From Metellina segmentata (lineage: Eukaryota > Arthropoda > Arachnida > Araneae > Tetragnathidae), in the NCBI GenBank assembly GCA_947359465.1, contig OX375879.1, positions 94,993,630-95,057,629 of the forward strand: DNA of 64,000 nucleotides, read 5' to 3'. Below the pieces are notes generated by a model. It had not been told where the DNA came from and searched no databases. It saw only the letters and a list, made by a program, of their open reading frames with translations. Both the position numbers and the translations under genes were made by a program. This document shows, in pieces, positions 32,094-43,328 of the stretch. Position 1 is the first letter of the stretch. Each line of letters begins with the position of its first letter.

Positions 32094-33755
32094 ACCCGAC
32101 CTTACTCGGTTTGAATTGGTTTACTCTAGATTGAAGAGATAAGTAAATATAATATGACTTACGTTTTTTGTAGAATAAAAATTTATTTTAACATTTTTCG
32201 CCATCTTTATATTTTCTACAACTTACTTTGGACACAAATCCTACACATGCATATCCATTCATGTAATACATTTCACATACATCGCACAATTGCTGTATGA
32301 CAAAGCTACAAAATGACGAAAGGTGATACTAAGGTTACTACTATAAAAGACGATTTATAGGAAGATTTGGAATTCCCTTTCTTAAGTTCTTTTCATGTTC
32401 AACTCAATTAATTAAAATTACGATTTGCGGCGAGTGCTCTCTCACTCATAGTCAACAAAACAATATTTTTTTACTTGTGGCACTCTTGCCTCCGGTATGT
32501 GACATTGTGAAATTTTGCAATCTTCTGTCATTATTACAACATTAAAAAAATGTTGGAAAAAGTTCCAGTTTGGATTAATAAACATTATTATTCTTTCAAT
32601 AATGGCATTATTCTTTAAATGACGGCATTATTCTTTAAATAACGGTATTATTCTTTAAAAAAACGGCATTATTCTTTAAATAACGGCATTATTCTTTAAA
32701 TAACGGCATTATTCTTTAAATAACGGCATTATTCTTTCAATAATGACATAACTACACTTAAAATTTACTGAAAATTTATACTGACTTACCTAACATTTTT
32801 AAGTCTAATACTTTGTGGTGCTGTTGCGTGTGATGAGAAAGAAAACACATTTATTAAAATAATAAATATTTAAAACAGGAAACAGCGAAGTAAAACAAAA
32901 TAAAAGATGTCGCAAAAAATTGTTCGAAAGATATTAATTTGTGATTCAATTTTATCTCTTGATCTCGCACAGTTGCCACAACTTACAACTAAAGGTGTAC
33001 AAAATTTATAAATGTAAAAATAATTCAGAGCGAAAGAACCAGAAAAAATATCACTGCTCGCGCGATCATGTTCATTCTCGTTTCATTGAAAAATATCGTC
33101 TGTCCCAAATATTCGGAAATCGTTTTCATTGCGCAAAGAATAAAAATAAGACTCGAAATAAATAAAGTATCAGAGATGAAATTCCATAAAAAAAAATAAT
33201 AATAATTTGAAGAATAATTACTTTTTCAGCAGTACTGGTAAAGCAATCGAAGTAATCGTAATGTTCAATAGACATTCCAATTTTTCCAAAACTACCAAAT
33301 TATGGTTGATTTAAGTATACTTACTCAGGTGTTTTAGCATGAAACTCAACTAAATATAACAATAAAGAAATGTTTAATATTGCATTCACTAAACTAATAG
33401 ATAATGTATAAAATAAAATACAATGCAATCAAATATCTGGAATACAATTCATGTGATGTCTACACAAACACACAAACACAAAATCGAGCATAGAACAGAA
33501 AGACGGACAGACAGACTTTCGCAACCAATGCCACTCACTAAATGAAGATAAGTACTCACTGTATGCAAATTTTCATGAAAATATCTTAAACCGCGTGGAC
33601 GTGTATAGGGCACAACATACATACAGACAGACAGACAGACACCAAACGAGAAAAAGGCGGATTCGGCATCAGAAGGGTCCAAAACGGATAGAAAACTTGA
33701 AATGGGTCGAAAATATTGAATGTACAAACAAACACTCCATTCTTATTTATATAGA
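32094..33755 (-). mobile_element. Non-autonomous Helitron, long family (HelN2)
   Basis: On the minus strand it begins TCTATATAAATAAGAATGGA (33755 leftward) and ends ...GGGTATTTTGCTAG at 32094, with the base A at 32093 and T at 33756. The 3' hairpin (CCGAgtaaggTCGG) lies 12 bases from the end. These are canonical Helitron termini. It is 1662 bp, non-coding, and carries a 20 bp minisatellite (32588-32748) and a CAGA run (33626-33649). Confidence 0.92.
32588..32748. repeat. 20 bp minisatellite inside HelN2, about 8 units
   Basis: Unit tattctttaaataacggcat, eight copies with small variants. The same locus has three units in the copy at 52480 (52987-53046) and two in the copy at 40248 (40748-40787), so it varies between copies. 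Confidence 0.9.
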
Positions 33756-34077
33756 TTAACGCCTCGGAATAACTGCAAAATGTAACTTGTTTTGTTAATT
33801 TAGAGTTGCACCGATGAACAACACGTATTGTCGCTTTGTGTTTTCGAATGTAAATAGTTTGAATTAAGAATTCTTTTGAACTCCCAATTCCATGGATTGC
33901 CCAATAGCAAAGTCTTCTTTAATATTCTTTTCGTATAGTTCTTTACCGACTCTTGAGAAACCGGTGATTTGTTGAACACCACAGAGTGGTTAAACGTTGA
34001 CATCTCAAAACTGTGGGAGATATCCTCAAAACTAGTGACCCAAAACACATTTAGAACTACAAGATACACTTGGACTG
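33756..34077. other. Unassigned stretch
   Basis: Overlapping frames on both strands at 33800-34394 run into SINE and Helitron sequence and are not genes. Confidence 0.45.
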
Positions 34078-34928
34078 CTCTAGCCCTGTTGGAAGAGTCA
34101 CAGAATAGCAACCTGAACATTGTGAGTTCGAGAATCGGTTCTAACATAGACCGTCATCTGACCGTATTTAAAAATGACAAGGCGTTGTCCTCGAACTTTC
34201 CCTTCGAGCTCGATCCCAGACCATTGTCAATAACCAGTTGTATTACTCTAGTACTAGGGGGCCCGCCCCCTGCTCGCGAACGCTCGCCAACCCCCAGAGG
34301 ATTGCTTCGCAATCCTCATTGGTTCGCTGCGCGAACCTATGCTCGCTTCGCTCGCATCAATGAAGACATGTGTCCTAGCAGAAGGAATTGTTAACAAAAT
34401 ATGATATTCCAAAAAAATATTTTTTTAATCTAAATTTTATACTGTTTTTCAGAAAAGATATTTACAGTACCTCTGGAATCAGAATTCAAATGGAAACTTT
34501 GAGCAAATTTTGACTCGAAATGTGAGCGTTGATTTGGAAATTGAAAACCAAGCATGTTGGTTGTGTGTACATTTACCCAGCACTCGAGCCACCCACGCTT
34601 TTTCATTGAGTTTGTTGTCTAAAGTTGTAATGCAAGCGTCTTGTTGAACTATAATAGTTTGTTCCGAAACGGACTTTTTTTTAAAATTACACTGAAAAGA
34701 TCCTCCGTTTTCTTTGATTTCTATTATTTACTGCAACAGCTCGACTAAAATTCATTGTTTTTCAATAAAATTTCATCCGATAACGCTATAAATTCAATCG
34801 AAGCGCGAGGCTTTGGGATAAACAAAAAATCGTACAATGTTGCCAAAACGCGAAAACAAATAACGTCTTTTTTGCCTGCCACGTAAGAGAATTATATATA
34901 TAGATGACGAAATTCAACTACCTACCCA
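34078..34928 (+). mobile_element. SINE, head 2, internally deleted, split by a Helitron
   Basis: Head (ctagccctgttggaagagtc ... 'gagttcgagaatc') at 34078-34140, then body A from 'gtcatctgaccgt', then the tail to 'tattactctagta' (34253). The tail resumes after the Helitron as 'tgacgaaattcaactaccta' (34905-34924). The body between the head and 'catctgaccg' is deleted. Confidence 0.75.
34254..34904 (-). mobile_element. Helitron HelN1 inside a SINE tail
   Basis: 651 bp from GA (34903-34904; TC on the minus strand) to CTAG (34254). Joining 34253 to 34905 restores 'ctctagta|tgacgaaatt', the standard SINE tail, so the insertion was at A|T with no target duplication. Confidence 0.93.
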
Positions 34929-35481
34929 AGATAAACTTGTAGATTTTGGGCTTACGCGGTTGATCTAATCATATATCTATGAACAGTGCGGTATGATCCT
35001 GCATGGAACTATGGAAATAAAACCTTAGCTACGTTCTATTTCTACATTTTTCAAACTTTTACAATCAGCTAAATGAAAATTTGATTAAGCATTAGGGTTA
35101 TCAGGTTAGTTCAGAAGTAATTTTCCGTTATGAAAGAACTTCCTGTAGGTTTAGAAATATTCCTTTAATTCCAGTTCCGCAAATTTCGCACGAATCGTAT
35201 TTCGATATAACGTCACTATCGCGCCGGATGCAAGCAGGTTTCTATTAAATTCTATTTTATCTTTTCACCTTCAAATCTTTCCTCTAAGAATCCATTTACT
35301 AACTGAGCGCGTCTGTATGCACTGAATGCAATACAAAGTTACCCAAAATTTACTTTTCCGTAATACTACTTTATGAACATTTATTTCATGCATTTTAGCT
35401 TTAACTTTTCAACCCTCTACTACTTTGGGCTTGAATGTCTTTCAATTCACCAATAAATCAAGATTTGATGTAAATGTTTGA
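34929..35481. other. Unassigned stretch
   Basis: No supported gene or repeat. Confidence 0.5.
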
Positions 35482-35698
35482 CCCTCGAGAGATTCGACGA
35501 GATATATCGTCCACCAGAATATGACCAATTTTGCTAATGGTGATATATCACGTCATCAAGATATTGGCAAGTTTCTGATGATGACAAAATCAGGTTCTGG
35601 TCAATTTCAATATTTTGTTTTCAATAACGATTTATCTCGTCCATTAAGTTCTGATCAGTTTTGCTAGAGATACCTTGTAGAGATAACCGTCGGGAGGG
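35482..35698. mobile_element. PB-M MITE, 217 bp copy
   Basis: Runs from CCCTC to GGGAGGG; flanks TTGA and CTAA are each one change from TTAA. Modules of 'cgacgagatatatcgtc' type alternate with 'gatcagttttgctag'. Same length as the copy at 45931. Confidence 0.7.
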
Positions 35699-35754
35699 CT
35701 AAATTTCAAATATTTTATCTCTGGATATTTATATAAATTAATATTTAACATTAA

Positions 35755-37112
35755 TATTACTTCAAATTCAGTTTCATTTGAAATTTGCTTGACTCTAACT
35801 TGCATGCAGTTTCAAATCAAATCCACTGTGGAATTGTTGCGTGTGATGGACATCCGTTGCAATTTTTTAATAAATATCTATTAAATTTACAACTCACAAA
35901 ACTGTTAAGACATAAGCTCATATGTCGACGAGAAAAGTTCTAAAATTACTAATTCAAGCTTTTTTTATTTCGTGATCTCGCATAGCTTTTACAACTTAAC
36001 CTTTTAACTACGGCTATAGATATAACAAGCGCGATTTTTTCTTGGCGCAACTCTTATAATTTTCAAGGTACAACTGATGTACTGGCTGCTGTCGAAATTC
36101 TTTCTTTGCACGATCATGGTACAACTGCTGTACTGGCCGTAGTCTAAAGGTTAAACAAAAATAATAAAATTTGAAAATGCGAAATTAGTTCTGAGCGAGA
36201 ACATCAGAAATGTTTTGTTGGTCGCACTTTAAACCTTAAAGCACTTTCTTCAATTCAAAGATTTAGTTTTTAATAGAAATGTACCTTTTTGTAATGAGAA
36301 TGTGATGTTACTTGCCTATTGAGTGCAGCTTTTACTATAACCTAGTAATATTATTTGAAACAGAAAAGGTGAAAGTTTAATGTGTTTGATCACTTTATCG
36401 AGGAAACCTCTCAAAATTTTACAATACTTTGAAAAAATTCAATTAACAACCGATCTTGATACAAAACGTTTATGGTTTATGTTTTCTTTTCATAAAACGG
36501 AATTCCATGACACGACGTGTGTTAAACCAAGGAATTTTGAGGAAAGTTGGTCCAAATCTGAGCATCTCGACTAGAAAATGAACAGAAATTTTCCATGATA
36601 TTTGACCTAAAATAACTAATTTCTGGCAAGCTCTAGTACAAAACTGAAAGTCATTATTCTCTTTGTATGATCTGACCCAAATATTCGAAAATTATTTATA
36701 AAGATAGAAAAACAAAGTTTGAAATAAGTAAAGAATAAAGTTTCGAGCTTCAACACTGTCAAATCAAGGCTGATTTACTTTACTATATATTAGTATGGAT
36801 ATTCAGGTTTTTTTTCAGCATGAAACGTGCATAAAAATGTAGGCGAATAAAGTCTGAATAAAATATTCGCAAAGTTAGGAGGTTTTACAAAACGGATTTG
36901 CTCAAAAGGTTAGATAATTTGATTGTAAGTTCTCAAAGTCTAGAAAATTTTATGAAAATATAACTCGCCGTTTGGGCGTAGTGCTGGTACTCAGACACTA
37001 CACAAACGGTGAAAGAACTCAGATGCATTAAAATGACTCAAAGCGGATAATTAACTTGAAACGAGACGAAATTATTCAACGTGCAAGAAAAACACTCCAT
37101 TTTTATTTACAT
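35755..37112 (-). mobile_element. Helitron HelN2, old 5'-side copy split by a MITE
   Basis: Collinear with the family from 'ctaacttgcatgcagtttc' (35799) through 'cgtgatctcgcatagctttt' (35971) to 'acactccatttttatttaca' (37090), the diverged 5' end. The 3' end is missing. A 151 bp TTAA-flanked element sits at 36000-36150. Confidence 0.6.
36000..36150. mobile_element. TTAA-flanked MITE, second family
   Basis: TTAA at 35996-35999 and 36151-36154 flank inverted ends CCTTTTAACTACGGC and GCCGTAGTCTAAAGG. The interior repeats 'ggtacaactgatgtactggc' / 'ggtacaactgctgtactggc'. Removing it restores HelN2 sequence (ttacaactta|aacaaa). The target and terminal CC suggest piggyBac-like mobilisation. Confidence 0.8.
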
Positions 37113-38221
37113 TGTTTTAATTATACTATCACATGCGCGTTTTCACTAAGTTTCAGTAGAAAACGCAATACACGTTTTTACAAATAATATCGTTTGCATT
37201 ACTTGATTTGTCTTCCCTCATCTACGTCTAATTTAATATTTTTTCTCTCGTGAAAGCATTTAACTATTTTATTTAACTTTAACCCATGATAAATGATAAA
37301 AAGTTATCCACGTCATTACCAGTTTGCCTTTTGTGTAGCAGAATATATTTTTTCAAACGATTTCCGCTCTACTTCTTTTACAACCTTGTAGTCTCTATTC
37401 CAGGCTTTTAACTCATCTTTAAATTAAAAACCCATTACCTGAAACAGCTAAACTCTACATTTGTAATCTCCGAATTCGAATGAGAAATAGAGGGGAAAAG
37501 ACGTTTTTCGGTAAGGCGAAGGGGTAAGTAAGTCGGTGGATTTGCGATGCATGATTAGCAAGGAATTCAGGTGTCCGAGATACGAGGCTGTATAAAGTCG
37601 GTAACCGGAACAGAGTGAGACATTATGACCTCAAATGCTGCGAGCCGGAAACCTTTGTTGAGATTTCGTTCGACAAAAGGAACTTTTGAGGGCTTTATCG
37701 CAACCCAGTGTACGTGGGGGAAGGAACAGCCTAACCTGCTAACCTGCTCTTCAGGTACGGTTGCAGGGTGTACGCTCACTCTCGTTGGAGGGGCCAGGGT
37801 CACTAGAATTATCAGAATTTCGGAGTTTAGAATGTCGATTGTGTTCCGAGTCGCGTTTTTTTCTACAAACAGAAGAAAAACATTCAGATTTCTGTTTTCG
37901 AGAGAATTTTGAATTTTGGAGAAGCTTACGCACGATATCTGATTTCAAGAATGCTGTTTCCTTAAAACGAGGAAGATTTAGTCAACATGATGAAATGGCT
38001 ACAATTTTTATTCCTCTTTATCCAAACCTATCATAGAACTATTTTGTTATTTCATGATGGTTTCTAGGAATCGAATTATGAAGCCTAATTTTTAGGAATT
38101 TTCAGACAATCCACTGTCATTGATAAGAAAAATAATTTTGGTCATTGATATTTACAAGTCCGTGGTGTTCCTTATCTCTAATTTATTCATCAGAGCTGTT
38201 TTAAGTGTGAATAAATTAGTA
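37113..38221. other. Unassigned stretch with unrecognised frames
   Basis: 37540-38040 is richer in G+C and has frames of 65-95 codons on both strands that overlap; none shows a domain. It could hold a decayed gene or transposon. Nothing else recognised. Confidence 0.4.
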
Positions 38222-38870
38222 CTAGGGGGCCCGCCCCCTGCTCGCTGACGCTCGCCAACCCCCGGAGGATTGCTACGCAATTCTCATTGGTTCGCTGCGC
38301 GAACCTATGCTCGCTTCGCTCGCATCAATGAAGACACGTGTCCTAGCAGAAGGAATTGATTTCAAAATATGATATTCCAAAAAAATATTTTTCAAATCTA
38401 AATTTGTTGTACTACATAAAAGATATATACAGTACCTCTGGAATCAGAATTTAAATGAAAACTTTGAGCAAATTTTTACTCGCAATGTGAGCGCTGCTTT
38501 GGAAATTTAATACCCAGCATGTTGTTTGTGTGTACATTTACCCAGTACTCGAGCCACCCATACACTTTTTGACTGAGTTTGTTGTCGAAAGTTGTAGTGC
38601 ACGCGTCTTGTTGTACTATAATTGTTAGACTTGAAAAGGACCGTTTTTTAAATAGCCCTGAAAAGATCCTCCGCTTTCTTAGATTTCTATTACAAACCGC
38701 AACAGCTCGTCTAAAATTCATTTTTTTTTCAATAAAATTTCATCCGATAACGCTATAGATTCAAATAAGGCGCGAGGCTCCTAGTAAACAAACAATCGCA
38801 CAATGTTGCCAAAACGCGGTAACAAATAACGTCTTTTTTGCGTGCCACGTAAGAGAAATATATATATAGA
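38222..38870 (-). mobile_element. Helitron HelN1
   Basis: 649 bp between A (38221) and T (38871), with CTAG at the left end and GA (TC on the minus strand) at the right. Intact GC hairpin and palindromes at 38222-38320. Empty site 'attagta|ttcagg'. Confidence 0.92.
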
Positions 38871-39481
38871 TTCAGGAGAGAAATAGACATAAATTAATAC
38901 AATTAACTCGGATTGTCAAATCGACTAAATGTGAATAGTTAAGAGTTTGTAATCTTATCAGCTAATCAAACCTTGGAGCGTATCAAAAGTTACATAATTC
39001 AATAAATTTAGAAACTCTCCTGAGCACTTATTTATGATAAAATAAAGACCTGACATGCTGCATCTTAAATATTACACTGAGGACAAAACCTTAAGCAAAG
39101 ACCTTTTTCGAAAAAAAGAATTCCGACACTCCATTTTGTGTAGCTTCCATTAGAATGAGGTAAATAAGAATTGAGTAATGATCAATATTGCGTATGTTAA
39201 CACAATCAGCCTTGACTGGAAGAACTATTGAACCTCGTTATGGGAGGCTAAAGACTTTTGGTCCTTTGTGTACAATGTGTTCGGTATTTTCTGTGCTCTA
39301 TATTGTATATAGGGATAAATTATTTTGTCTACACCGCATGATGTATCAGAAATTAAAGAAGTATTTTAACAAAAGTATTACATATTTAACAAAAAAAATC
39401 TGGATTACATTCCAGAAAAAAATTTAGATCACGATACCTCATTAATATGGCATCTTTCTTGCTGGTATTAACCCTTGTATT
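38871..39481. other. Unassigned stretch
   Basis: A 79-codon frame at 39188-39427 has no recognisable domain. No repeat named. Confidence 0.45.
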
Positions 39482-39626
39482 ACCATTAACATTTCAAGTG
39501 GTTTTGACAAGATACCTCGACCATCAAGATCTGATCATTTGTGCTAATATCGAGATATCTCGTCTATCAAGATCTGGTCAGTTTTCCTAATGGTCACATA
39601 TGTCGTCCAGGCAACGACCAAAATGG
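39482..39626. mobile_element. PB-M MITE, decayed right end
   Basis: TTAA (39478-39481) then CCC; palindrome module 'cgagatatctcg' near 39550; right flank GGTTAA at 39625-39630. Confidence 0.6.
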
Positions 39627-39689
39627 TTAAATGTAGGAAGGCCCACCATTTTCCGGGTGGTCAAAGGCGTCGTTCTTAAAAAACTGGAA

Positions 39690-39950
39690 GACAGCCGTGG
39701 CTCAGTATTCCTCATGTGCTAGCAACCTGCGAGTTTTAGATAGCGCAAGTTCGCTTACTCCCTGGGTGAACTACTCTCTTCCGTGCCAGTAAAATATTTC
39801 CCGTGTGTATGTCCACTACTTGACTTTGTCTTGTGATTGGCGTAGCTTGGTCAATATTAGTCCTTGCGCCTTAAGACGCAACCAATCTTAAGAAATTGTT
39901 GGACTGAAGCGCTTGGTTACGAGTTCGAATCTCGTGTGTGTCCAAATCAC
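39690..39950 (+). repeat. Decayed tRNA-like segments, possible SINE
   Basis: 'gccgtggctcagtattc' (39693) resembles an A-box region, and 'gttacgagttcgaatctcgt' (39915-39934) is a good B-box and T-arm match, but the two are too far apart for one tRNA and no body A is present. Possibly two SINE heads of unlisted families. Confidence 0.35.
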
Positions 39951-40247
39951 ATTGACTGCTTGAAGTTTCCTGGTTTCTTCAAGACAACACGTAAATTCTG
40001 CCCTGTTTCCCCAATGGGCTCCAGGAAGGAACGGTTCAAGTTGGTTGCGATGCGACAGAGTCTCCTATGGTGCCCCAGAGATTCGCAAACTGCTACGCTC
40101 TCACAAATTAGTGCTTGATAAAAGCATACGATCTGGCATTTGAAAAGAACTCACTGCAGTAAATTTTATTTTGGACAGTATAACTGAATTGTATGGATAA
40201 AATTATTTGGATTGTATGCTTTTCAGGAAAAGGGCTTTATTGTTATA

Positions 40248-41743
40248 CTAGCAAAATACCCGATCTTACTCGGTATGAATTGGTTTACTCCAGATTGAAG
40301 AGATGATCAAAATATATAATGACTTACGTTTTTCGTAGAATAAAATAATATTTTACACCTTTCGCCATCTTTATAATTTCTACAACTTATTCTGGACACA
40401 AATCCTACACATGCATATCCATTCATGTGCAGGATTTGACATTTCACATACATCGCACTCTTGCTGTATGACAAAGTTACAAAATGACGAAAGGTGACAC
40501 TAAGGTTATTACTACAAAAGACGATTTTGAGGGAGATTTGGAATTCCCTTTCTTAAGTTCTTTTCATCTTCAAATCAATTAATAAAGACGGCGAGTGCTC
40601 TGACACTCATAAGCAACAAAAAATAAATAAATTTCTTGTGGCACTCTTGCATCCGGCATGCGACATTGTGGAATTTCGCAACCTTTTGTCATTACGACAA
40701 AGAATTTTTTAATGTTTGAAAAGTTCTAGTTCGGATTTTTTAAACATTATTATTCTTTCAATAAAGGCATTATTATTTCAATAATGCCATAATTACACTT
40801 AAAATTTGAAGTCGAATACTTTGTGGTTGTGTTGTGTGTGATGAAAAATAAACACAGTTTATTAAAATAATAAATATTTAAAACAGAAAAGAAAAGAAAA
40901 CAGCTAAATAAAACAAAATAAAAGATGTCGAGTAAAAGTTGTTCTGAAGACATTAATTTGTGATTCATTTTTACCTCTTGATCTCGTAGTTGCCACAACT
41001 TACAACTAAAAAGTGCACAAAATTTAGAAATGCGAAGTTAATTCGGAACAAAAGAAATAGAAAATATTACTGCACGTGATCAACCAACACGAGATTTCGT
41101 TTCATTTCCGTTCGTTGAAAAAATATCGTCTGTCCCAAATATTCGGAAATCGTTTTCATTGCGCAAAGAACAAAAATAAGACTCGAAGTAAATGAAACGT
41201 CAGAGCTGAAATTCCATTTTAAAAAAATAATATTTTGAAGAAAAGTTACTTTTAAAGCAGTACTGGTAAAGCAATCAAAGTAATCGTAATACTCACTATA
41301 CATTACAATTTTTCCAAAACTATAAAATTATGGTTAATTTAAGAATACTTACTCAGGTGTTTTAGCATGAAACTCAACTAAATATAACAATAAAGAAATG
41401 TTTAATATTTAATTCACTAAACTAATAGATAATGTATAAATTAATAGACATTGCAATCAAATATCTGGATTAAAATTCATGTGATGCCTGTACAAACACA
41501 CAAACACAAAATCGAACATAGAAAAGAAAGACGGACAGACAGACTTTCGCAACCAATTCCACTCACTAAATGAAGATAAGAACTCACTGTATGCAAATGT
41601 CCATGAAAATATATTAAACAGTGTGGACACCAAACGCGCAAGAGGCGGATTTGGAACCAGAACGGTCCAAAACGAATAGAAAACTTGAAATGAGTCAAAA
41701 ATATTCAATGTACAAACAAACGCTACATTCTTATTTATACAGA
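40248..41743 (-). mobile_element. Helitron HelN2 inside Tc1-C
   Basis: 1496 bp between A (40247) and T (41744): CTAG at 40248-40251 and GA at 41742-41743. Joining the flanks gives 'gttata|tttagtaacggg', matching (as complement) 'cccgttactaaatagaata' of the relative at 58638. It therefore inserted at A|T without duplication. Two minisatellite units only. Confidence 0.92.
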
Positions 41744-42240
41744 TTTAGTAACGGGTTGACCATCCCTTTGCTTGTATTACAGCTGCAACACGTCGAGACA
41801 TACTTTCCACAAGTTCTCTGTCTGGGCAGGAATAGCTCGTCATGCCTCTTGCAAGGCTGTGAAAAGAGATTGTTGTGAAGATGGGTGTGGGCGTGACGGT
41901 GTCGTACTCGTCGCTCCAGTTTTTCCCACAAGTGCTCCATCGGATTGAGATCGGGGTTCTGGACAGGCCAGTCGAGCAAATTCACCTTATTTTCAGGAAA
42001 CCATTCCATCACACGTTTTGCAGTTTGACATGGAACTCGATCCTGTTGGAAGAAACAACCATCATCCGCCGTAGTATTGCCATAGTGTAGGCAAGTCCGA
42101 ATTTTCCAGAACGTCGAGGTACAAGTCATCGTTCGTGATACCAGGTACATTAAGCAATGCGCCGAATCACTAACCAGGAAAAACAACTCCACACTTCGAT
42201 GGAACCTCCTCCATCGACCTCTCCTCCGAATTTCTGTAGT
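41744..42240 (-). pseudogene. Tc1-C transposase, C-terminal half
   Basis: The minus strand begins MDTTEIRRRGRW directly after the inverted end, then continues into the catalytic core: FFQQDRVPCQTAKRVMEWF (Asp of DDE present), WPVQNPDLNPMEHLWEKLER (Glu present) and RRVRHRHAH. A frameshift follows, and the C-terminus ends at the Helitron junction. The DNA-binding N-terminal half and first catalytic Asp are missing, as in 58145-58707. Confidence 0.8.
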
Positions 42241-42252
42241 GTCCATATAGTG

Positions 42253-42611
42253 TATATACTACACACGTGCAATGAAAAGAAGAACTGACTACGGATTAGA
42301 ACAAACTGAAGACTTTAGAACAAATTGCGGATTATTACTCAAAAATCCTTTCACGCATCCTTTTTCCTGTAACATCCCCCAGCCCCCAATCCCTATTTTG
42401 GGGTCCTGCAGCAAGTGTTTAACGGACATTTTTAGCGATATTGAAATTGCTTATTCGTGTTAAAAATGACTAATAAACTTTAACTTGACTTGATGAGTTG
42501 ATGCTTCAAACGCTTGCTCCTAAATGTTTAAAAATGTGTTTCACTTTGACCTTCACTCTTAAAATGAATTATATCGATAATTTGCATTATACCAATACTT
42601 TTTTTTAATTA
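42253..42611. other. Unassigned stretch
   Basis: A 63-codon frame at 42272-42463 is unrecognised; no repeat named. Confidence 0.45.
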
Positions 42612-42798
42612 CGGCGGGCACTCGATTGATAATCATAGGCCACTGCAAGGCCGGGAAGCGATGGTCATTTGTGAAGGGGCACCCAATGGGCGACCATCAC
42701 TACCCCTAACTAAGGACAGCACAATTACATCCATGCCCTGACCCCGGAACCTTCCGATCCAGAGGCCAACCCCTTAACCACTAGACCGGTTGGTCGGC
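42612..42798 (-). mobile_element. SINE with head 1 on a different body (body B)
   Basis: On the minus strand the head is a clear head 1 (gccgaccaaccggtctagtg, then 'gatcggaaggttccggggtc'). After 'gcatggatgt' the sequence is unlike body A, reading 'ggtagtgatggtcgcccatt' and 'cttcccggccttgcagtgg'. Confidence 0.6.
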
Positions 42799-43223
42799 AT
42801 TATATCAATTCTGAGCCAAAAAGTAATTTTGTTGATTTAGGTATACATTCTGTGACTAGGGATCTTCCTTTAATTTCCACATAAGATCTACTGCGCAGTA
42901 ATTTTATTGTTTTTGTTAAATCGGATGGAACATAGATTCATAATTTGGAATCCCTATTATGGATAATGAAGAATACATAATACATTTAAAGATATATTTG
43001 TTTTTAAGTGTAATGAATATTTGGGTGTGTACATTCTTCTGAATTGTGATTCATTATTTTGAAGCTCCGTAGAGACATTGCTTTCTGCAACATATTTTTT
43101 TACAACTTCCTGCACTGTGTAAAATTGATTCTCCCTTTTAAGTTTCCTTCGAAGTATATCACGAGAAACTATATTATTTTGTTTAACCGTTTTTAAAATG
43201 TGTTACAATTTTGCTACCAAATT
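42799..43223. other. AT-rich stretch, nothing recognised
   Basis: No gene or repeat supported. Confidence 0.5.
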
Positions 43224-43328
43224 GATTTTTAAATATGATAGATTTTAAATATGATAGATTTTAAATACGTTAGATTTTAAATATGATAGATTTTAAATAT
43301 GATAGATTTTAAATAAATAGATTTTTAA
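43224..43328. repeat. 16 bp AT-rich minisatellite, about 6 units
   Basis: Unit 'gattttaaatatgata' repeated with small variants, ending 'gattttaaataaata'. Confidence 0.9.

Larger units (their letters stand above)
40183..42252 (-). mobile_element. Tc1-like element C, deletion derivative split by a Helitron
   Basis: The right end is 'gtccatatagtg' then TA (42253-42254). The left end, diverged, is about 40183-40220 and matches the other end of the relative at 58145 ('aaaattatttggattgtatgcttttcagga' region). The Helitron at 40248-41743 lies in the 3' untranslated part. The transposase keeps only its C-terminal half. Confidence 0.75.

Noticed and set aside
33969..34394. 141-codon frame
   Set aside because: It runs from unassigned DNA through a SINE into a Helitron, so it is a chance fusion of repeats.
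37540..38040. Overlapping frames with moderate GC content
   Set aside because: Frames on both strands compete, none has a known motif, and no inverted ends or SINE parts are visible; left as unassigned.
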